Made by a program: the position numbers and the translations under genes. From NCBI GenBank assembly GCA_023168345.1, contig AP025689.1, positions 866,001 through 930,000 of the forward strand: DNA of 64,000 bases, written 5' to 3'. The notes under the pieces were generated by a model. The model was not told the origin of the DNA, ran no database searches, and saw only the letters and a list, made by a program, of their open reading frames with translations. The stretch comes from Lysinibacillus sp. PLM2 (GTDB taxonomy: Bacteria; Bacillota; Bacilli; Bacillales_A; Planococcaceae). Shown here piece by piece: positions 1 to 9,429 of the stretch (position 1 is the stretch's first letter; each line of letters opens with the position of its first letter).

Positions 1-345
1 AAGTGAACGGACAAAAGATGGTACAGGGTGGACAAAACAATGAAGCGAGTGGACAAAATCCGTCTGTGAATGAACAAAACTTAAGTAAGTGAACAAAACG
101 AAGAAGTGAACGGACAAAAGATGGTACAGGGTGGACAAAACAAACAAGCGAGTGGACAAAATCCGTCTGTGAATGGACAAAACTTGGTGAGTGGACAAAA
201 CGAAGAAGTGAACGGACAAAAGATGGTCCTGATTGGACAAAACAATGGAGCAAGTGGACAAAATCCGTCTGCGAATGGACAAAACTTGGTGAGTGGACAA
301 AATATCAGCTGGTTGAACAAAAATATGCTAGGTACTCGTTAAAAT
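1..345. repeat. Tandem array A, 102-103 bp unit made of five GGACAAAA phrases
   Basis: About 3.3 copies of a unit that restarts near 1, 104 and 206. Inside each unit the word GGACAAAA recurs at 21, 21, 21, 18 and 21 bp, so the unit is five phrases of about 20.5 bp. The left end is cut by the window. The array is open in several frames on both strands only because the word lacks stop codons; there is no ribosome binding site or protein-like composition, so I do not call a gene. Confidence 0.9.
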
Positions 346-429
346 ATTGGGATTAGTACACCTCTATAAATTCTGTTTAATCCTATAAAAAATAATAGTA
401 ATTAAAATGAATCGTTTTAGTATGGTCAA

Positions 430-1530
430 TCGTAGATTAATATGGACGTATAAAGCGGATGGTCAAGCAGTCCAATTTTCGGGCGGATAGGTCATCGATT
501 GAATCACAGGGCTCGCGGATTGGAGTGCTTATCTTGTTGATTGGGTCACATGCTGCATGTTTTGTGTAGATAAAAATTATTCGGGCGGATAGGTCAACGA
601 TTGGATCACATGACTCGCGGATCGGAGTGCTTATCTTGTTGATTAGGTCACATGCTGCATTGTTTTGTGCAGATAAAAATTATTCGAGCGGATAGGTCAT
701 CGATTGGATCACATGAGTCACGGACTTGATCATTTATCTGATTAATGGGTCGCATAAGCTTCCTTATGATCAGATAAAAGTATTTAGAGCGGATACCAAT
801 TCGATTGGATCATATATCTAGAAGAGTGGAGCGGTTACCAAGCTATTTGGCTCACTTAGCCCGAGATTGGAGCACTTATCTGATTAATGGGTCGCATAAG
901 CTTCCTTTTGATCAGATAAAAGTATTTAGAGCGGATACCAATTAGATTGGATCACATATCTCGAAGATTGGAGCGGATACCAAGCAGATTGGAGCACTTA
1001 GCCCGAGATTGGATCATTTATCTGATTAATGGGTCGCATAAGCTTCCTTATGATCAGATAAAAGTATTTAGAGCGGATACCAATTCGATTGGATCATATA
1101 TCTAGAAGAGTGGAGCGGTTACCAAGCTATTTGGAGCACTTAGCCCGAGATTGGAGCACTTATCTGATTAATGGGTCGCATAAGCTTCCTTATGATCAGA
1201 TAAAAGTATTTAGAGCGGATACCAATTAGATTGGGTCACATATCTCGAAGAGTGAAGCGGTTACCAAGCTATTTGGAGCACTTAGCCCGAGATTGGAGCA
1301 CTTATCTGATTAATGGGTCGCATAAGCTTCCTTATGATCAGATAAAAGTATTTAGAGCGGATACCAATTAGATTGGATCACATATCTCGAAGATTGGAGC
1401 GGGTACCATGCTGTTTGGAGCGGTTACCAAGCTGTTTGGAGCACTTAGCCCGAGATTGGAGCACTTAGTTTGGATCACTTATCCCTAAACTGGAGCACTT
1501 AAGCCCAAAACTGGATAACTTATCCAGAAG
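430..1530. repeat. Tandem array B, 103-bp then 142-bp units with phased GGATCA/GGAGCA words
   Basis: The first part has units starting at about 481, 583 and 686 (102-103 bp). From about 734 the unit becomes 142 bp, and a dyad starting TTATCTGAT recurs at 734, 876, 1018, 1160 and 1302, exactly 142 bp apart. Phrases begin with GGATCA, GGAGCA, GGAGCGG or GGGTCG and are mostly 20-21 bp long; seven of them sum to 142. Copies decay after about 1440. No gene is seen. Confidence 0.9.
734..777. repeat. Nested perfect dyad inside each 142-bp unit
   Basis: TTATCTGAT (734-742) pairs with ATCAGATAA (769-777). Within the loop CATAAG pairs with CTTATG around a CTTC tetraloop. The same element returns at 876 (one base differs in the inner stem), 1018, 1160 and 1302. 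As RNA it would form a two-tier hairpin; as DNA it could form a cruciform. Confidence 0.8.
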
Positions 1531-2199
1531 AGCTTCAATCACTATCCAATAGCACCAATCATACTTAACCAACTGCTCCATATTCATCCTAAAAATTAAC
1601 GTCAACTGCCCCGTGTTACAGGATTTAAGCGACTTTATCGATCTATTTAAAATTTTTTTATTTTAGTAGAGTGATTTAATGCGTTTTTGTAAAAAGCATG
1701 GTAAACTGATTTGTGATAATGAACAATTATTTGAACCGATAGTTCAAAAGGTAAGTAATACCCTTAATTTAGCGCTTACATTTTCAAATCTTGTTCATTT
1801 TTCACAAGAATTGGGTAGTGCTTGTATATGTTTTGTACTAGTAGTCTAATTTACTTAATTAGTAAAATTTTTAAGATAGTTAAGACCAACAGGACGATGC
1901 CAGCAATATCTGATGAAAACAGTACAAACATTACATAATTGAAATTTGCCTACATAAGATGCATATGTCGCAAAAACTAAATCACACACAAAAATACTGA
2001 TTGATTAGGTCTATATGCCAACATTTTTATGGAAAATTCTATCTACAGCTTTACAAATAAAAATAAGGCTATTTTATTTCTCCATTAAAGCTACAGACCT
2101 TGTCATAAAAAGACATACTCATTTTAAAGAGCAATTTCCCATTCATTTTGAATGATACTAGATTTTGAGATTATAATTTTAGGAGGATAACGTTTAATT
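1531..2199. other. Intergenic region, no convincing gene
   Basis: AT-rich DNA between array B and the efflux operon. A 56-codon open frame at 1679-1849 has a Cys/His-containing start but only a weak ribosome binding site, so it is not called. A promoter for the downstream adaptor gene should lie in the last ~150 bases; I could not pick a single convincing -35/-10 pair. Confidence 0.5.
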
Positions 2200-3435
2200 A
2201 TGAAGGTGAACAAATATCGTTTCGGTGGAGTGCTGTTTTTAAGTACAGCATTGCTACTGAGTGGTTGTAATAATAATGCAGAATCGGAAGACACGACAGA
2301 AGAAGTAGTTCGTGAAATCCCTGTTGAAACAGCTGCTGTAACATTCGGTGCTCTTACGGATGACCAATTGTTAACAGGGCAAATTGAAGCAGAAAATGAA
2401 GTGTCAATCTTACCAAGTGTTGCAGGCGAAATCACAGCTATTTATGTTCAAAAAGGTGATGTCGTACAAGTTGGTCAGGTAATAGCTCAATTAGATAATA
2501 CAAATGAGTTAAATGCCGTAAAACAAGCAGAAATTAGTGTGAAACAAGCCCAACTTTCATTAGAAGATGCACAGAAAAGTCAATCAGATGCATTAAAAAA
2601 TATAGAGTTACAGCTTGAACAAGCACAATCAGCATATGATACTGCAAAGGCTGATTTAGATCGTAATCAGAAGCTTTTTGATGCTGGTCTTATTTCCGAA
2701 AAGGAATTAGAGGGCTTTAAATTACAAGAAAAAAATGCCCGTATCCAATTAGATCAGGTGAACTTAAGTAAAGTACAAGCAGAAAATACAATTGGTATAC
2801 AAACAGTTGAGACTTCATTAGAACAAGCCCAGCTTTCTCTTGAAACAGCTAAGCAACGTTTAGATGACAAAGTGGTAAAAGCGACAATTTCAGGTGAAGT
2901 CACTTCTGTAGATGCAGAAGTAGGCGAAATGGCATCAGGGCAAAGTCCGTTAGCAACGGTTGTTTCTATGAATACTGTGTCCCTAAATGTGAATCTTTTA
3001 CAGGATCATTTAGATTCCTTTGCAGTTGGCGATGAAATCGAGGTACAAGTAATTGGTCTAGAAGGTACATTTGAAGGTACTGTTTCATATATCTCAAGTA
3101 TTAGCTCAGGCTCAGGTTTATTTACAATGGAAGTTCAAATTGATAATTCAGACAAAGTAATTAAACCGGGTATGGTTGCTTCTATTGTTATGGAAGAAGT
3201 TCTAGAACAAGATAAATTAATGGTACCAACGGAAGCAATTATTCAAAAAGAAGGTAAATCTGTTGTCTTTATCGTTCAAGATAATAAAGCGGTACTAAAA
3301 GAAGTGGAAGTAATTCGCTTTAATACTGAACTAACAGCAGTTGCTGGTGAATTAAAAGAAAATGACTTAGTCGTTATATCAGGACAAAACCTCCTAAATG
3401 ATGGAGATTTAGTGAAAGTCATGGAGGAGGACTAA
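2200..3435 (+). CDS. RND efflux periplasmic-adaptor (HlyD/MFP) lipoprotein
   Basis: Membrane-fusion subunit of a tripartite-like RND pump adapted to a Gram-positive envelope. The 411-residue product starts with a lipoprotein signal whose lipobox is LLLSGC, so Cys23 should be lipidated and hold the protein outside the membrane. A lipoyl/barrel-sandwich half (about 70-100) is followed by a long helical hairpin (about 105-230, rich in Q, E, A, L), the second lipoyl half (VVKATISGEVTSVDAEVG, about 230-250), then beta-barrel and membrane-proximal domains. AGGAGG lies ten bases before the ATG. The permease follows after three bases, so the two are co-translated. Substrate cannot be read from the sequence; the Bacillus relative SwrC/YerP exports surfactin. 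Confidence 0.92.
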   Translation: MKVNKYRFGGVLFLSTALLLSGCNNNAESEDTTEEVVREIPVETAAVTFGALTDDQLLTGQIEAENEVSILPSVAGEITAIYVQKGDVVQVGQVIAQLDNTNELNAVKQAEISVKQAQLSLEDAQKSQSDALKNIELQLEQAQSAYDTAKADLDRNQKLFDAGLISEKELEGFKLQEKNARIQLDQVNLSKVQAENTIGIQTVETSLEQAQLSLETAKQRLDDKVVKATISGEVTSVDAEVGEMASGQSPLATVVSMNTVSLNVNLLQDHLDSFAVGDEIEVQVIGLEGTFEGTVSYISSISSGSGLFTMEVQIDNSDKVIKPGMVASIVMEEVLEQDKLMVPTEAIIQKEGKSVVFIVQDNKAVLKEVEVIRFNTELTAVAGELKENDLVVISGQNLLNDGDLVKVMEED

Positions 3436-3438
3436 GCC

Positions 3439-6400
3439 TTGAAAAATTTAGTTAAAACCTCTATACAGCGACCAGTCGGCGTTATTATGTTTGTCGTTGT
3501 CGCCCTGGTACTTGGATTTATATCTTTAACAGGTTTAAAAGTAGATTTATTCCCTAAAATGGATTTACCGGTTGCAGTTGTAGCAACGAGTTATCCAGGT
3601 GGTGCCCCTCAGGAGGTTGAGGAATTAGTTTCCAAGCCGATTGAGGATGCAGTAGGTACGATTGAAGGTATAGATACGATTCAATCGGTTTCCCAACAAT
3701 CATCTTCTTTAGTCCTAATGATGTTTGACTTTGGTCGAGATATTGAAAGTGCCATGATCGATGTGCGTGAAAAAGTGGATCAAATTTCCGGAACGTTGCC
3801 AGAAAATGCTAATGATCCAATGGTTATGAGAATGGACCCAAATGCAACGGCGGTTGTCTATGCGTCGTTATCGGGTGCAGAGTTAAGTGAATTACAAGAG
3901 ATTGCAGAAAACGAAGTACAACCTGCCATAGAGCGTGCAAGTGGTGTTGCTTCTGCATCTATTTCCGGTGGGGTGGAACGTGAAATTCGCGTAAACCTAG
4001 ACCAGGCGAAACTAATGAATTTTGGCTTAACTGGCTCACAAGTAATGAGTGCGTTGTCTGGAGAAAACCGATCTATTTCAGCTGGAACAGTTGAACAAGG
4101 TGGTAAGGATGTTCAGTTACGGATTGTAGGGGAATATACTTCCATTGAAGATATTCGCAATACACAATTGACATTAAGTAGCGGTGAAACGATCCGAGTT
4201 CGAGATGTTGCCGAAGTTGTAGATACATTTAAAGAACAAACATCGATTTCTCGTGTTAATGGTGAAGATACTTTATTGTTCTCAATTATGAAGCAATCTG
4301 ATGCAAACTCAGTTGAAGTATCTACAGAAGTTCAAAAAGCTATTGATGAACTGAACGAAAAGTTTGCAGATCGCGGAATTAAAATTACTACAGTAATGGA
4401 TACGTCGACATATATTACAGATTCCATTGATTCTGTTATTAGTAACATGGTTATCGGTGGCGGTTTAGCTGCGTTAATTTTACTACTATTCTTACGTAGT
4501 ATTCGTGCAACATTGGTTATTGGGATTTCGATGCCAATCGCCATTATCTCTACATTCTCGTTAATGTACTTTACTGGTGAAACATTGAACATTATTTCCA
4601 TGGGTGGTCTTGCCCTTGGTATCGGGATGATGGTGGATAGTTCCATCGTTATTTTGGAAAATATCTTTAAGAAACGACAGGAAGGTCTACCACTGAAGGA
4701 AGCTGCGATTGAAGGGGGTGCCGAATTAGTTGGTGCCGTGGTTGCTTCCACATTGACGACAGCAGTTGTGTTTATCCCGATCGTCTTTGTTGAAGGGATT
4801 GCAGCACAAATCTTCCGTCCAATGGCGTTATCGGTAGTGTTTTCATTAACAGCAGCGTTATTAGCTGCAATCACATTGATTCCAATGTTATCTTCGAAAT
4901 TGCTTGGTAATGTTATGATTGCCATGGATGGGGAAAAGCCAAAAGGTATTGTTAATAAATTACTTGAAGCGTTTAAAAAAGTTTATGGAAAAGTTCTAAA
5001 ATGGGCTTTGAAATTTAGAAAAACAGTAATCTTAATTGTAATGGCATGTTTTGTAGGAAGCTTTGCTCTACTAGGCTCTGTAGGTGTTGAGCTTATGCCA
5101 GAGAGTGACGCAGGGCAAATCGGTATTACTGCAGAAATTCAAAGTGGCTCACAATTAGAAGAAACAGAAGAAGTTGTAAATGAAATCAATGAACGTCTTG
5201 CGCAATTTGAAGACATTATTCGTGTAAGTTATGTAAGTATTGGCGGTAGTTCCAACGGAGTAAGTGCTGGTACAACGAACACAGCGACTTATATGGTTGA
5301 GTTAGTAAGTTCTACTGAACGTGATATCACCACAAAGGATTTTATTGCTCAAGTAACTGAACTTGTCAGTGACATTCCAGGAGCAGAGATTACAGTGGCT
5401 GATCAAAGTTCAGGGATGAGCACTGGTTCTCCGATTCAACTACAAATTTCTGGTGATGATCAAGATGTATTAGGTGATTTAGCTCAACAAGTTGTTTGGA
5501 TGCTTGAAGATATTGACGGAACATTAAATGTTGAAAGTTCGTTGTCCGAAGGGAATCCGGAAGTGCAAGTTGTAGTAAATCGCGAAGTTGCTAGTGCTTT
5601 TGGTCTTTCTTATCAGCAAATTATGAATGAAATTAATCTGTCCTTTAATGGTCAAGTAGCAACTTACTATAAAGAAGGCGGTTCTGAATATGATGTAACG
5701 GTTGCTTTACCTAAGGAAGAAACGGAAACTGTTCGAGATTTAGAAACAATGAACATTCGAAATAATCAAGGTATGGATATTCCGTTGTCTCTTGTAGCGG
5801 AATTTGTACAAGTACAAGGTCCTTCTCAAATCACACGTGTAGACCAAGTTCGTACAGTAAATGTAACGAGTGATGTTTATGGACGTGATTTAGGAAGTGT
5901 TTCAACGGATATTCAATTAGCAATTGAGAGTTTAACGTTACCTGATGGCTATGAGATTAGCATGGGCGGGGAAACGGAACAAATGATGGAATCGTTCGGT
6001 CAACTAGCATTGGCACTACTACTAGGTATTTTCCTAGTCTATATGGTTATGGCAGTGCAGTTTGAATCCTTTGTATATCCATTCATAATCATGTTCTCTA
6101 TGCCGACAATGATTATCGGTGTGATTGTGGGTCTATTTATAGTAGGTATCCCATTAAGTATGCCAGGTTTCATCGGTATAATATTACTGGCAGGGATCGT
6201 AGTAAACAACGGTATCTTGCTAGTTGAGTATATTAATATTTTACGAAACAAAGGCATGGAACGTATGGAAGCCATTATCGAAGCAGGTAAGAGTCGTGTT
6301 CGTCCAATCTTTATGACAACATTAACTACTGTTCTTGCGATGATTCCATTAGCAATGGCATTAGGAGAAGGTGCGGAATCTCAACAACCAATGGCAGTCG

Positions 6401-6822
6401 TTGTTGTATTCGGTTTATCTGCTTCTACATTGTTTACTTTAGTATTTGTTCCAGTTATGTATGTCATTATCGATAATATGGCAGTGAAAGTAAAAGGCTG
6501 GTTTGGTCCTAAAGAGAAAAAAGCGAAGAAGAAAAAGAAAAAATTCGGCTTCGGTAAACGTAAAAAAGATGATAATAGTGTTGAAGAGACAGTTGTTACT
6601 GGAGATGGTTCAACAGAAGGAATTCCTGCGGTAAACACTGAAGAGCTTGAAGACAAAGTCGGTGTTACAAGTGATACAACTGAAATTCCAGTTGTTCCAG
6701 AAATACCAGAACAAACAGAATCAGAAACTGTAGAAAACGCTGAAGTATCTTCGAAACTTACGGATAAAAAAGTTAACAAACGAAAAGGACTTTTTGGCCG
6801 TAATAAGTCTAAAAACGAATAA
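3439..6822 (+). CDS. RND (AcrB/SwrC-type) efflux permease
   Basis: Proton-driven inner-membrane exporter of 1127 residues, initiating at TTG eleven bases after GGAGG. It has the classical RND plan: N-terminal TM helix (about 12-32), a large extracellular porter loop, TM2-6 from about 335, a second loop, and TM8-12 ending near 1015. In TM4 the sequence GMMVDSSIVILEN keeps one Asp where AcrB has the Asp407-Asp408 pair, and TM10 has Asn (VEYINIL) where AcrB has Lys940. Bacillus SwrC-type pumps seem to share this altered proton relay. The last ~100 residues form an unusual cytoplasmic tail, first Lys-rich, then acidic and Thr/Val-rich, then basic again. It pairs with the adaptor gene just upstream, and a terminator follows. 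Confidence 0.93.
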   Translation: MKNLVKTSIQRPVGVIMFVVVALVLGFISLTGLKVDLFPKMDLPVAVVATSYPGGAPQEVEELVSKPIEDAVGTIEGIDTIQSVSQQSSSLVLMMFDFGRDIESAMIDVREKVDQISGTLPENANDPMVMRMDPNATAVVYASLSGAELSELQEIAENEVQPAIERASGVASASISGGVEREIRVNLDQAKLMNFGLTGSQVMSALSGENRSISAGTVEQGGKDVQLRIVGEYTSIEDIRNTQLTLSSGETIRVRDVAEVVDTFKEQTSISRVNGEDTLLFSIMKQSDANSVEVSTEVQKAIDELNEKFADRGIKITTVMDTSTYITDSIDSVISNMVIGGGLAALILLLFLRSIRATLVIGISMPIAIISTFSLMYFTGETLNIISMGGLALGIGMMVDSSIVILENIFKKRQEGLPLKEAAIEGGAELVGAVVASTLTTAVVFIPIVFVEGIAAQIFRPMALSVVFSLTAALLAAITLIPMLSSKLLGNVMIAMDGEKPKGIVNKLLEAFKKVYGKVLKWALKFRKTVILIVMACFVGSFALLGSVGVELMPESDAGQIGITAEIQSGSQLEETEEVVNEINERLAQFEDIIRVSYVSIGGSSNGVSAGTTNTATYMVELVSSTERDITTKDFIAQVTELVSDIPGAEITVADQSSGMSTGSPIQLQISGDDQDVLGDLAQQVVWMLEDIDGTLNVESSLSEGNPEVQVVVNREVASAFGLSYQQIMNEINLSFNGQVATYYKEGGSEYDVTVALPKEETETVRDLETMNIRNNQGMDIPLSLVAEFVQVQGPSQITRVDQVRTVNVTSDVYGRDLGSVSTDIQLAIESLTLPDGYEISMGGETEQMMESFGQLALALLLGIFLVYMVMAVQFESFVYPFIIMFSMPTMIIGVIVGLFIVGIPLSMPGFIGIILLAGIVVNNGILLVEYINILRNKGMERMEAIIEAGKSRVRPIFMTTLTTVLAMIPLAMALGEGAESQQPMAVVVVFGLSASTLFTLVFVPVMYVIIDNMAVKVKGWFGPKEKKAKKKKKKFGFGKRKKDDNSVEETVVTGDGSTEGIPAVNTEELEDKVGVTSDTTEIPVVPEIPEQTESETVENAEVSSKLTDKKVNKRKGLFGRNKSKNE

Positions 6823-6830
6823 TTTTGAAA

Positions 6831-6868
6831 AACACCAGACGTGAATAAATACGTCTGGTGTTTTATTT
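6831..6868 (+). terminator. Rho-independent terminator of the RND operon
   Basis: AACACCAGACGT (6831-6842) pairs perfectly with ACGTCTGGTGTT (6851-6862) around an 8-base loop, followed by TTATTTT. Confidence 0.92.
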
Positions 6869-7518
6869 TGTTCTTCATCAATGGTTTGTAAGGAATGTCT
6901 AATCGAGTTCAATTCTATTTATAGGTATTTAATTATAGGAACGAATTCCTATAACAGTCCTATTATATTTAGGAGGCAAATAACCAGAAGATAAGAGTTG
7001 AAGGTGATATACAGGTTCTAACTTCAAAAAATATAATAAACTTACATCCTATTTTATATATTTTGAATAAGCTAATCCTCAATAAGTTTCAAATAAATTA
7101 TTTGAATAAAAGTGCAGTTTAATTCAAAGAGTTTCTTAGTATTATCAAATTTACTAATCAAACTAAATATTGGCATTTAATTTTGAGTACATCCCTGTCG
7201 AAGTAAATAATATGGACAAAGGATTAAATAAGTAATAATATATATATTCTGGATAGGTATTTATACTTTTTAAAGTAATTTCAAAAAATAGTCCTTTTTT
7301 CTTATTGTTGTAAATAGTATAAATACTATCAATTTACTACTATTTGTGATTAATAAAAACATAGTGGTTAAATTGAAAATATATTATTAAAAATCTCGAT
7401 GTATTGCGATTGCGAAAAAGTGATCTTCCCACTCTTTTTAGAAAAAGTAATAATGATAATGTTGTTAATTTCGTGAGATGAGTGGATTGTTAAATCTAAT
7501 ATAAAGGGGGGAAAATAC
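6869..7518. other. 650-bp intergenic region before the pterin/partner-switch operon
   Basis: Very AT-rich, with no gene. It contains a perfect inverted repeat (TTATAGGAA, 6933-6941, with TTCCTATAA, 6946-6954) and an imperfect hairpin at about 7415-7442 just before the first gene. The operon promoter should be here; neither a clear sigma-A nor a sigma-B-type promoter could be picked by eye. Confidence 0.5.
6933..6954. promoter_or_regulatory. 9-bp perfect inverted repeat, possible operator
   Basis: Arms TTATAGGAA and TTCCTATAA are separated by CGAA. There is no T-run after it, so it is not a terminator. It resembles a dimeric repressor site, but no regulator gene lies nearby. Confidence 0.35.
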
Positions 7519-7917
7519 ATGGCTCTAAAAGATACATATGAAGAAAGTTCAGTTCGGAAAACTAGAAAAAAAAGTCCAAATCCACTCAATAATCATAAAA
7601 TTAAAGGGGAAATCCTGAAAATTACCCAAGAGAAGGAAATGAGTTTTGAAGAATCCGTTGATTTTTTATATGCAGTTATTCAGGAACAAGCTATTGAGTT
7701 AGAGAGATTGAGAAAGAAAGAATTACAGCGTGATCATGAGCTAGATAAATCGAAATTAATGGATAAATTATTTACTTGTTATCAAAAAAAGGTAGATATA
7801 GCCAACGATCGTGAATTAAAAAATCACTATTTTGAGTTAAGAGAGATTGTGAAGGAACTGAGTAGAATCGAGAAGCGATTTGAGAAGTTTACGATGATTT
7901 TAGATGATTTAAAGTAA
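7519..7917 (+). CDS. Small charged coiled-coil protein of unknown function
   Basis: A 132-residue protein, first gene of the 7.5-19.1 kb operon. AAAGGGGGG lies upstream of the ATG at good distance. The N-terminal ~40 residues are basic and polar (clusters of Arg/Lys, SVRKTRKKSPNP). Residues ~45-130 are strongly helical and charged (EESVDFLYAVIQEQAIELERLRKKELQRD and following heptads), predicting a coiled coil. There is no signal peptide or TM segment, so it is probably cytosolic. I do not recognise a family. Its place at the head of an operon with HAMP, STAS and PP2C proteins fits an adaptor or scaffold, but that is inference. The next gene starts 63 bases later. Confidence 0.75.
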   Translation: MALKDTYEESSVRKTRKKSPNPLNNHKIKGEILKITQEKEMSFEESVDFLYAVIQEQAIELERLRKKELQRDHELDKSKLMDKLFTCYQKKVDIANDRELKNHYFELREIVKELSRIEKRFEKFTMILDDLK

Positions 7918-7980
7918 TATTGTTCACAAGTAAAGTGAATGTACAAACAAAATGAGAGATTTAATAGGAGAATGATAGAA

Positions 7981-8589
7981 ATGATTAACACTAAAGAATT
8001 GACACAAGCAATCGTAGAAGAAAATAAATCTATGGATAATAAAATTATTGAAGACGCAATGCGTACGATTTTAAAGGAACTTGGAGAAGATATCGAACGT
8101 GAAGGACTATTAGATACACCAAAACGTGTTGCAAAAATGTATCGTGAAGTATTTCAAGGAATAGGGATTGCCCCTGAAACCGCTTTAACAACTACTTTTG
8201 CAGAGGATTATGAAGGTATTGTTACTGTAAAAGACATCACTTTCTACACGTTCTGTGAGCATCATATTATACCGTTCTTTGGCAAAGCACATATCGGGTA
8301 CATCCCAAATGGTCGTGTTGTAGGCTTATCGAAATTTGCTAGACTAGTAGAATTATCTTCTCAACGACCTCAAGTACAAGAGCGTATGACAACTCAAATC
8401 GCCAATGCAATTGAAAATGTATTACAACCAAAAGGTGTAATTGTCACTTTGGAAGCAGAACATCTATGTATGTGTGCAAGAGGTGTTAAAAAACCAGGAA
8501 CAAAAACGGTTACAACAATTAAAAAAGGACTATTTGCATCGGACGTTTCTTTATGCGAAGAGTTTGAAAGATCCATTTCTAGAGACTAA
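7981..8589 (+). CDS. folE: GTP cyclohydrolase I (FolE)
   Basis: Converts GTP to 7,8-dihydroneopterin triphosphate, the first step of pterin (folate or tetrahydrobiopterin) synthesis. The 202-residue product carries the zinc ligands: Cys92 and His95 in CEHH, and Cys163 in EAEHLCMCARG. Their 71-residue spacing equals that of the E. coli enzyme (Cys110/Cys181). Motifs GKAHIGYIPNGRVVGLSK and RPQVQERMTTQIA are intact, so it should be active. I place the start at 7981, ten bases after AGGAG; an in-frame ATG 42 bases upstream lacks a good ribosome binding site. It is followed by a pterin synthase and an SDR rather than by folate or queuosine genes, pointing to a biopterin-like product. Confidence 0.95.
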   Translation: MINTKELTQAIVEENKSMDNKIIEDAMRTILKELGEDIEREGLLDTPKRVAKMYREVFQGIGIAPETALTTTFAEDYEGIVTVKDITFYTFCEHHIIPFFGKAHIGYIPNGRVVGLSKFARLVELSSQRPQVQERMTTQIANAIENVLQPKGVIVTLEAEHLCMCARGVKKPGTKTVTTIKKGLFASDVSLCEEFERSISRD

Positions 8590-8604
8590 TAGGAGGAATA
8601 TCCA

Positions 8605-9429
8605 ATGCTTTATTTATCAAGAAGGGTAGATTTCTCTGCCACACATACATACAACATTGCAAGTTGGAGTAAGGAGAGAAATAGAGAAGTATTTGGTAAA
8701 TGTAATAACCCTAATGGACATGGTCATGACTACAAGCTCGAAGTAATGGTGCGTGGAAAACTAAATATGGACTCTGGAATTGTGGTTAATACAACGGACA
8801 TAAAAAACATCGTGAATAACTTTTTAGCGGAAGAACTTGATGGGAAGTTTTTAGATCGAGAACACCCGTATTTTATCCACAACTTACCTACAACAGAGAA
8901 TTTAGTAAATTACATCTGGTATTCTTTAAAGGATAAAATGGAGGGCTGTGAACTTTACCAGCTGCGCCTACACGAAAACCATTATTTACATGCTGAAAGG
9001 AAGGTTAATGAAATGACTTATTTAACAAGACAATACCATTTTTCTGCTGCCCATAGACTACATAGCATCCACCTATCAGATGAGGAAAACCTAAAGCTAT
9101 TCGGAAAATGCAACAATCCAAATGGTCATGGTCACAATTATTATTTGGATGTTCAAGTAAAAGGCGAACCTTCTAAAGAAACTGGAATGATTGTTAACTT
9201 AGCTGATTTAGATGAAATCGTAGAACGTGAAATAATGGATAAATTTGATCATATGAATTTAAATCTTGATACAGAAGAATTCAAAGAATTGAACCCAACT
9301 TCTGAAGTAGTGGCAATGGTATTTTATAACTTACTCAAACCTCATATTCCAAATTTGCATAAAATCGGGCTATGGGAGACAGAAAAAAATTACTTTGAAT
9401 ATTTAGGTGAGGACGATTATGGCGTTTAA
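8605..9429 (+). CDS. Double-domain 6-pyruvoyl-tetrahydropterin synthase (PTPS), animal-type motifs
   Basis: PTPS turns dihydroneopterin triphosphate into 6-pyruvoyl-tetrahydropterin. This 274-residue protein holds two PTPS domains in tandem. Domain 2 (137-274) has all key residues: zinc ligands His150, His175 and His177, catalytic Cys169 in FGKCNNPNGHGHNY, Asp215-His216 and Glu258. From recall of the human enzyme, it resembles human PTS (SDEENLKLFGKCNNPNGHGHNY segment, GMIVNLADL) more than QueD. Domain 1 (1-136) keeps His14, Cys33, His39 and His41, but the Asp-His pair reads Asp79-Gly80, so it may be inactive or altered. A strong internal Shine-Dalgarno (GGAAGG, 8999-9004) sits eight bases before in-frame Met137, so domain 2 may also be made alone. 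Start 8605 follows AGGAGG. Its 3' end overlaps the SDR start by 11 bases. Confidence 0.92.
   Translation: MLYLSRRVDFSATHTYNIASWSKERNREVFGKCNNPNGHGHDYKLEVMVRGKLNMDSGIVVNTTDIKNIVNNFLAEELDGKFLDREHPYFIHNLPTTENLVNYIWYSLKDKMEGCELYQLRLHENHYLHAERKVNEMTYLTRQYHFSAAHRLHSIHLSDEENLKLFGKCNNPNGHGHNYYLDVQVKGEPSKETGMIVNLADLDEIVEREIMDKFDHMNLNLDTEEFKELNPTSEVVAMVFYNLLKPHIPNLHKIGLWETEKNYFEYLGEDDYGV

Noticed and set aside
81-342. Open frames on both strands in array A (NGQN-type and FCPL-type repeats)
   Set aside because: A product of a stop-free GGACAAAA word. Overlapping frames on opposite strands with no start signals.
1679-1849. 56-codon open frame starting MRFCKKHGKLICDNEQ
   Set aside because: Weak ribosome binding site, isolated, and ordinary for AT-rich DNA. 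A Cys/His pattern at the start is not enough to call a zinc protein.
4332-4925. Minus-strand open frame of 197 codons inside the RND permease gene
   Set aside because: Antisense shadow of a clear RND coding region, with no ribosome binding site and Ile/Thr/Asn-rich composition.
7981-9429. folE and PTPS as queuosine (preQ0) genes
   Set aside because: No queC, queE or queF nearby, and the PTPS second domain has the animal-type CNNPNGHGHNY motif with an SDR following. A biopterin-like path fits better.
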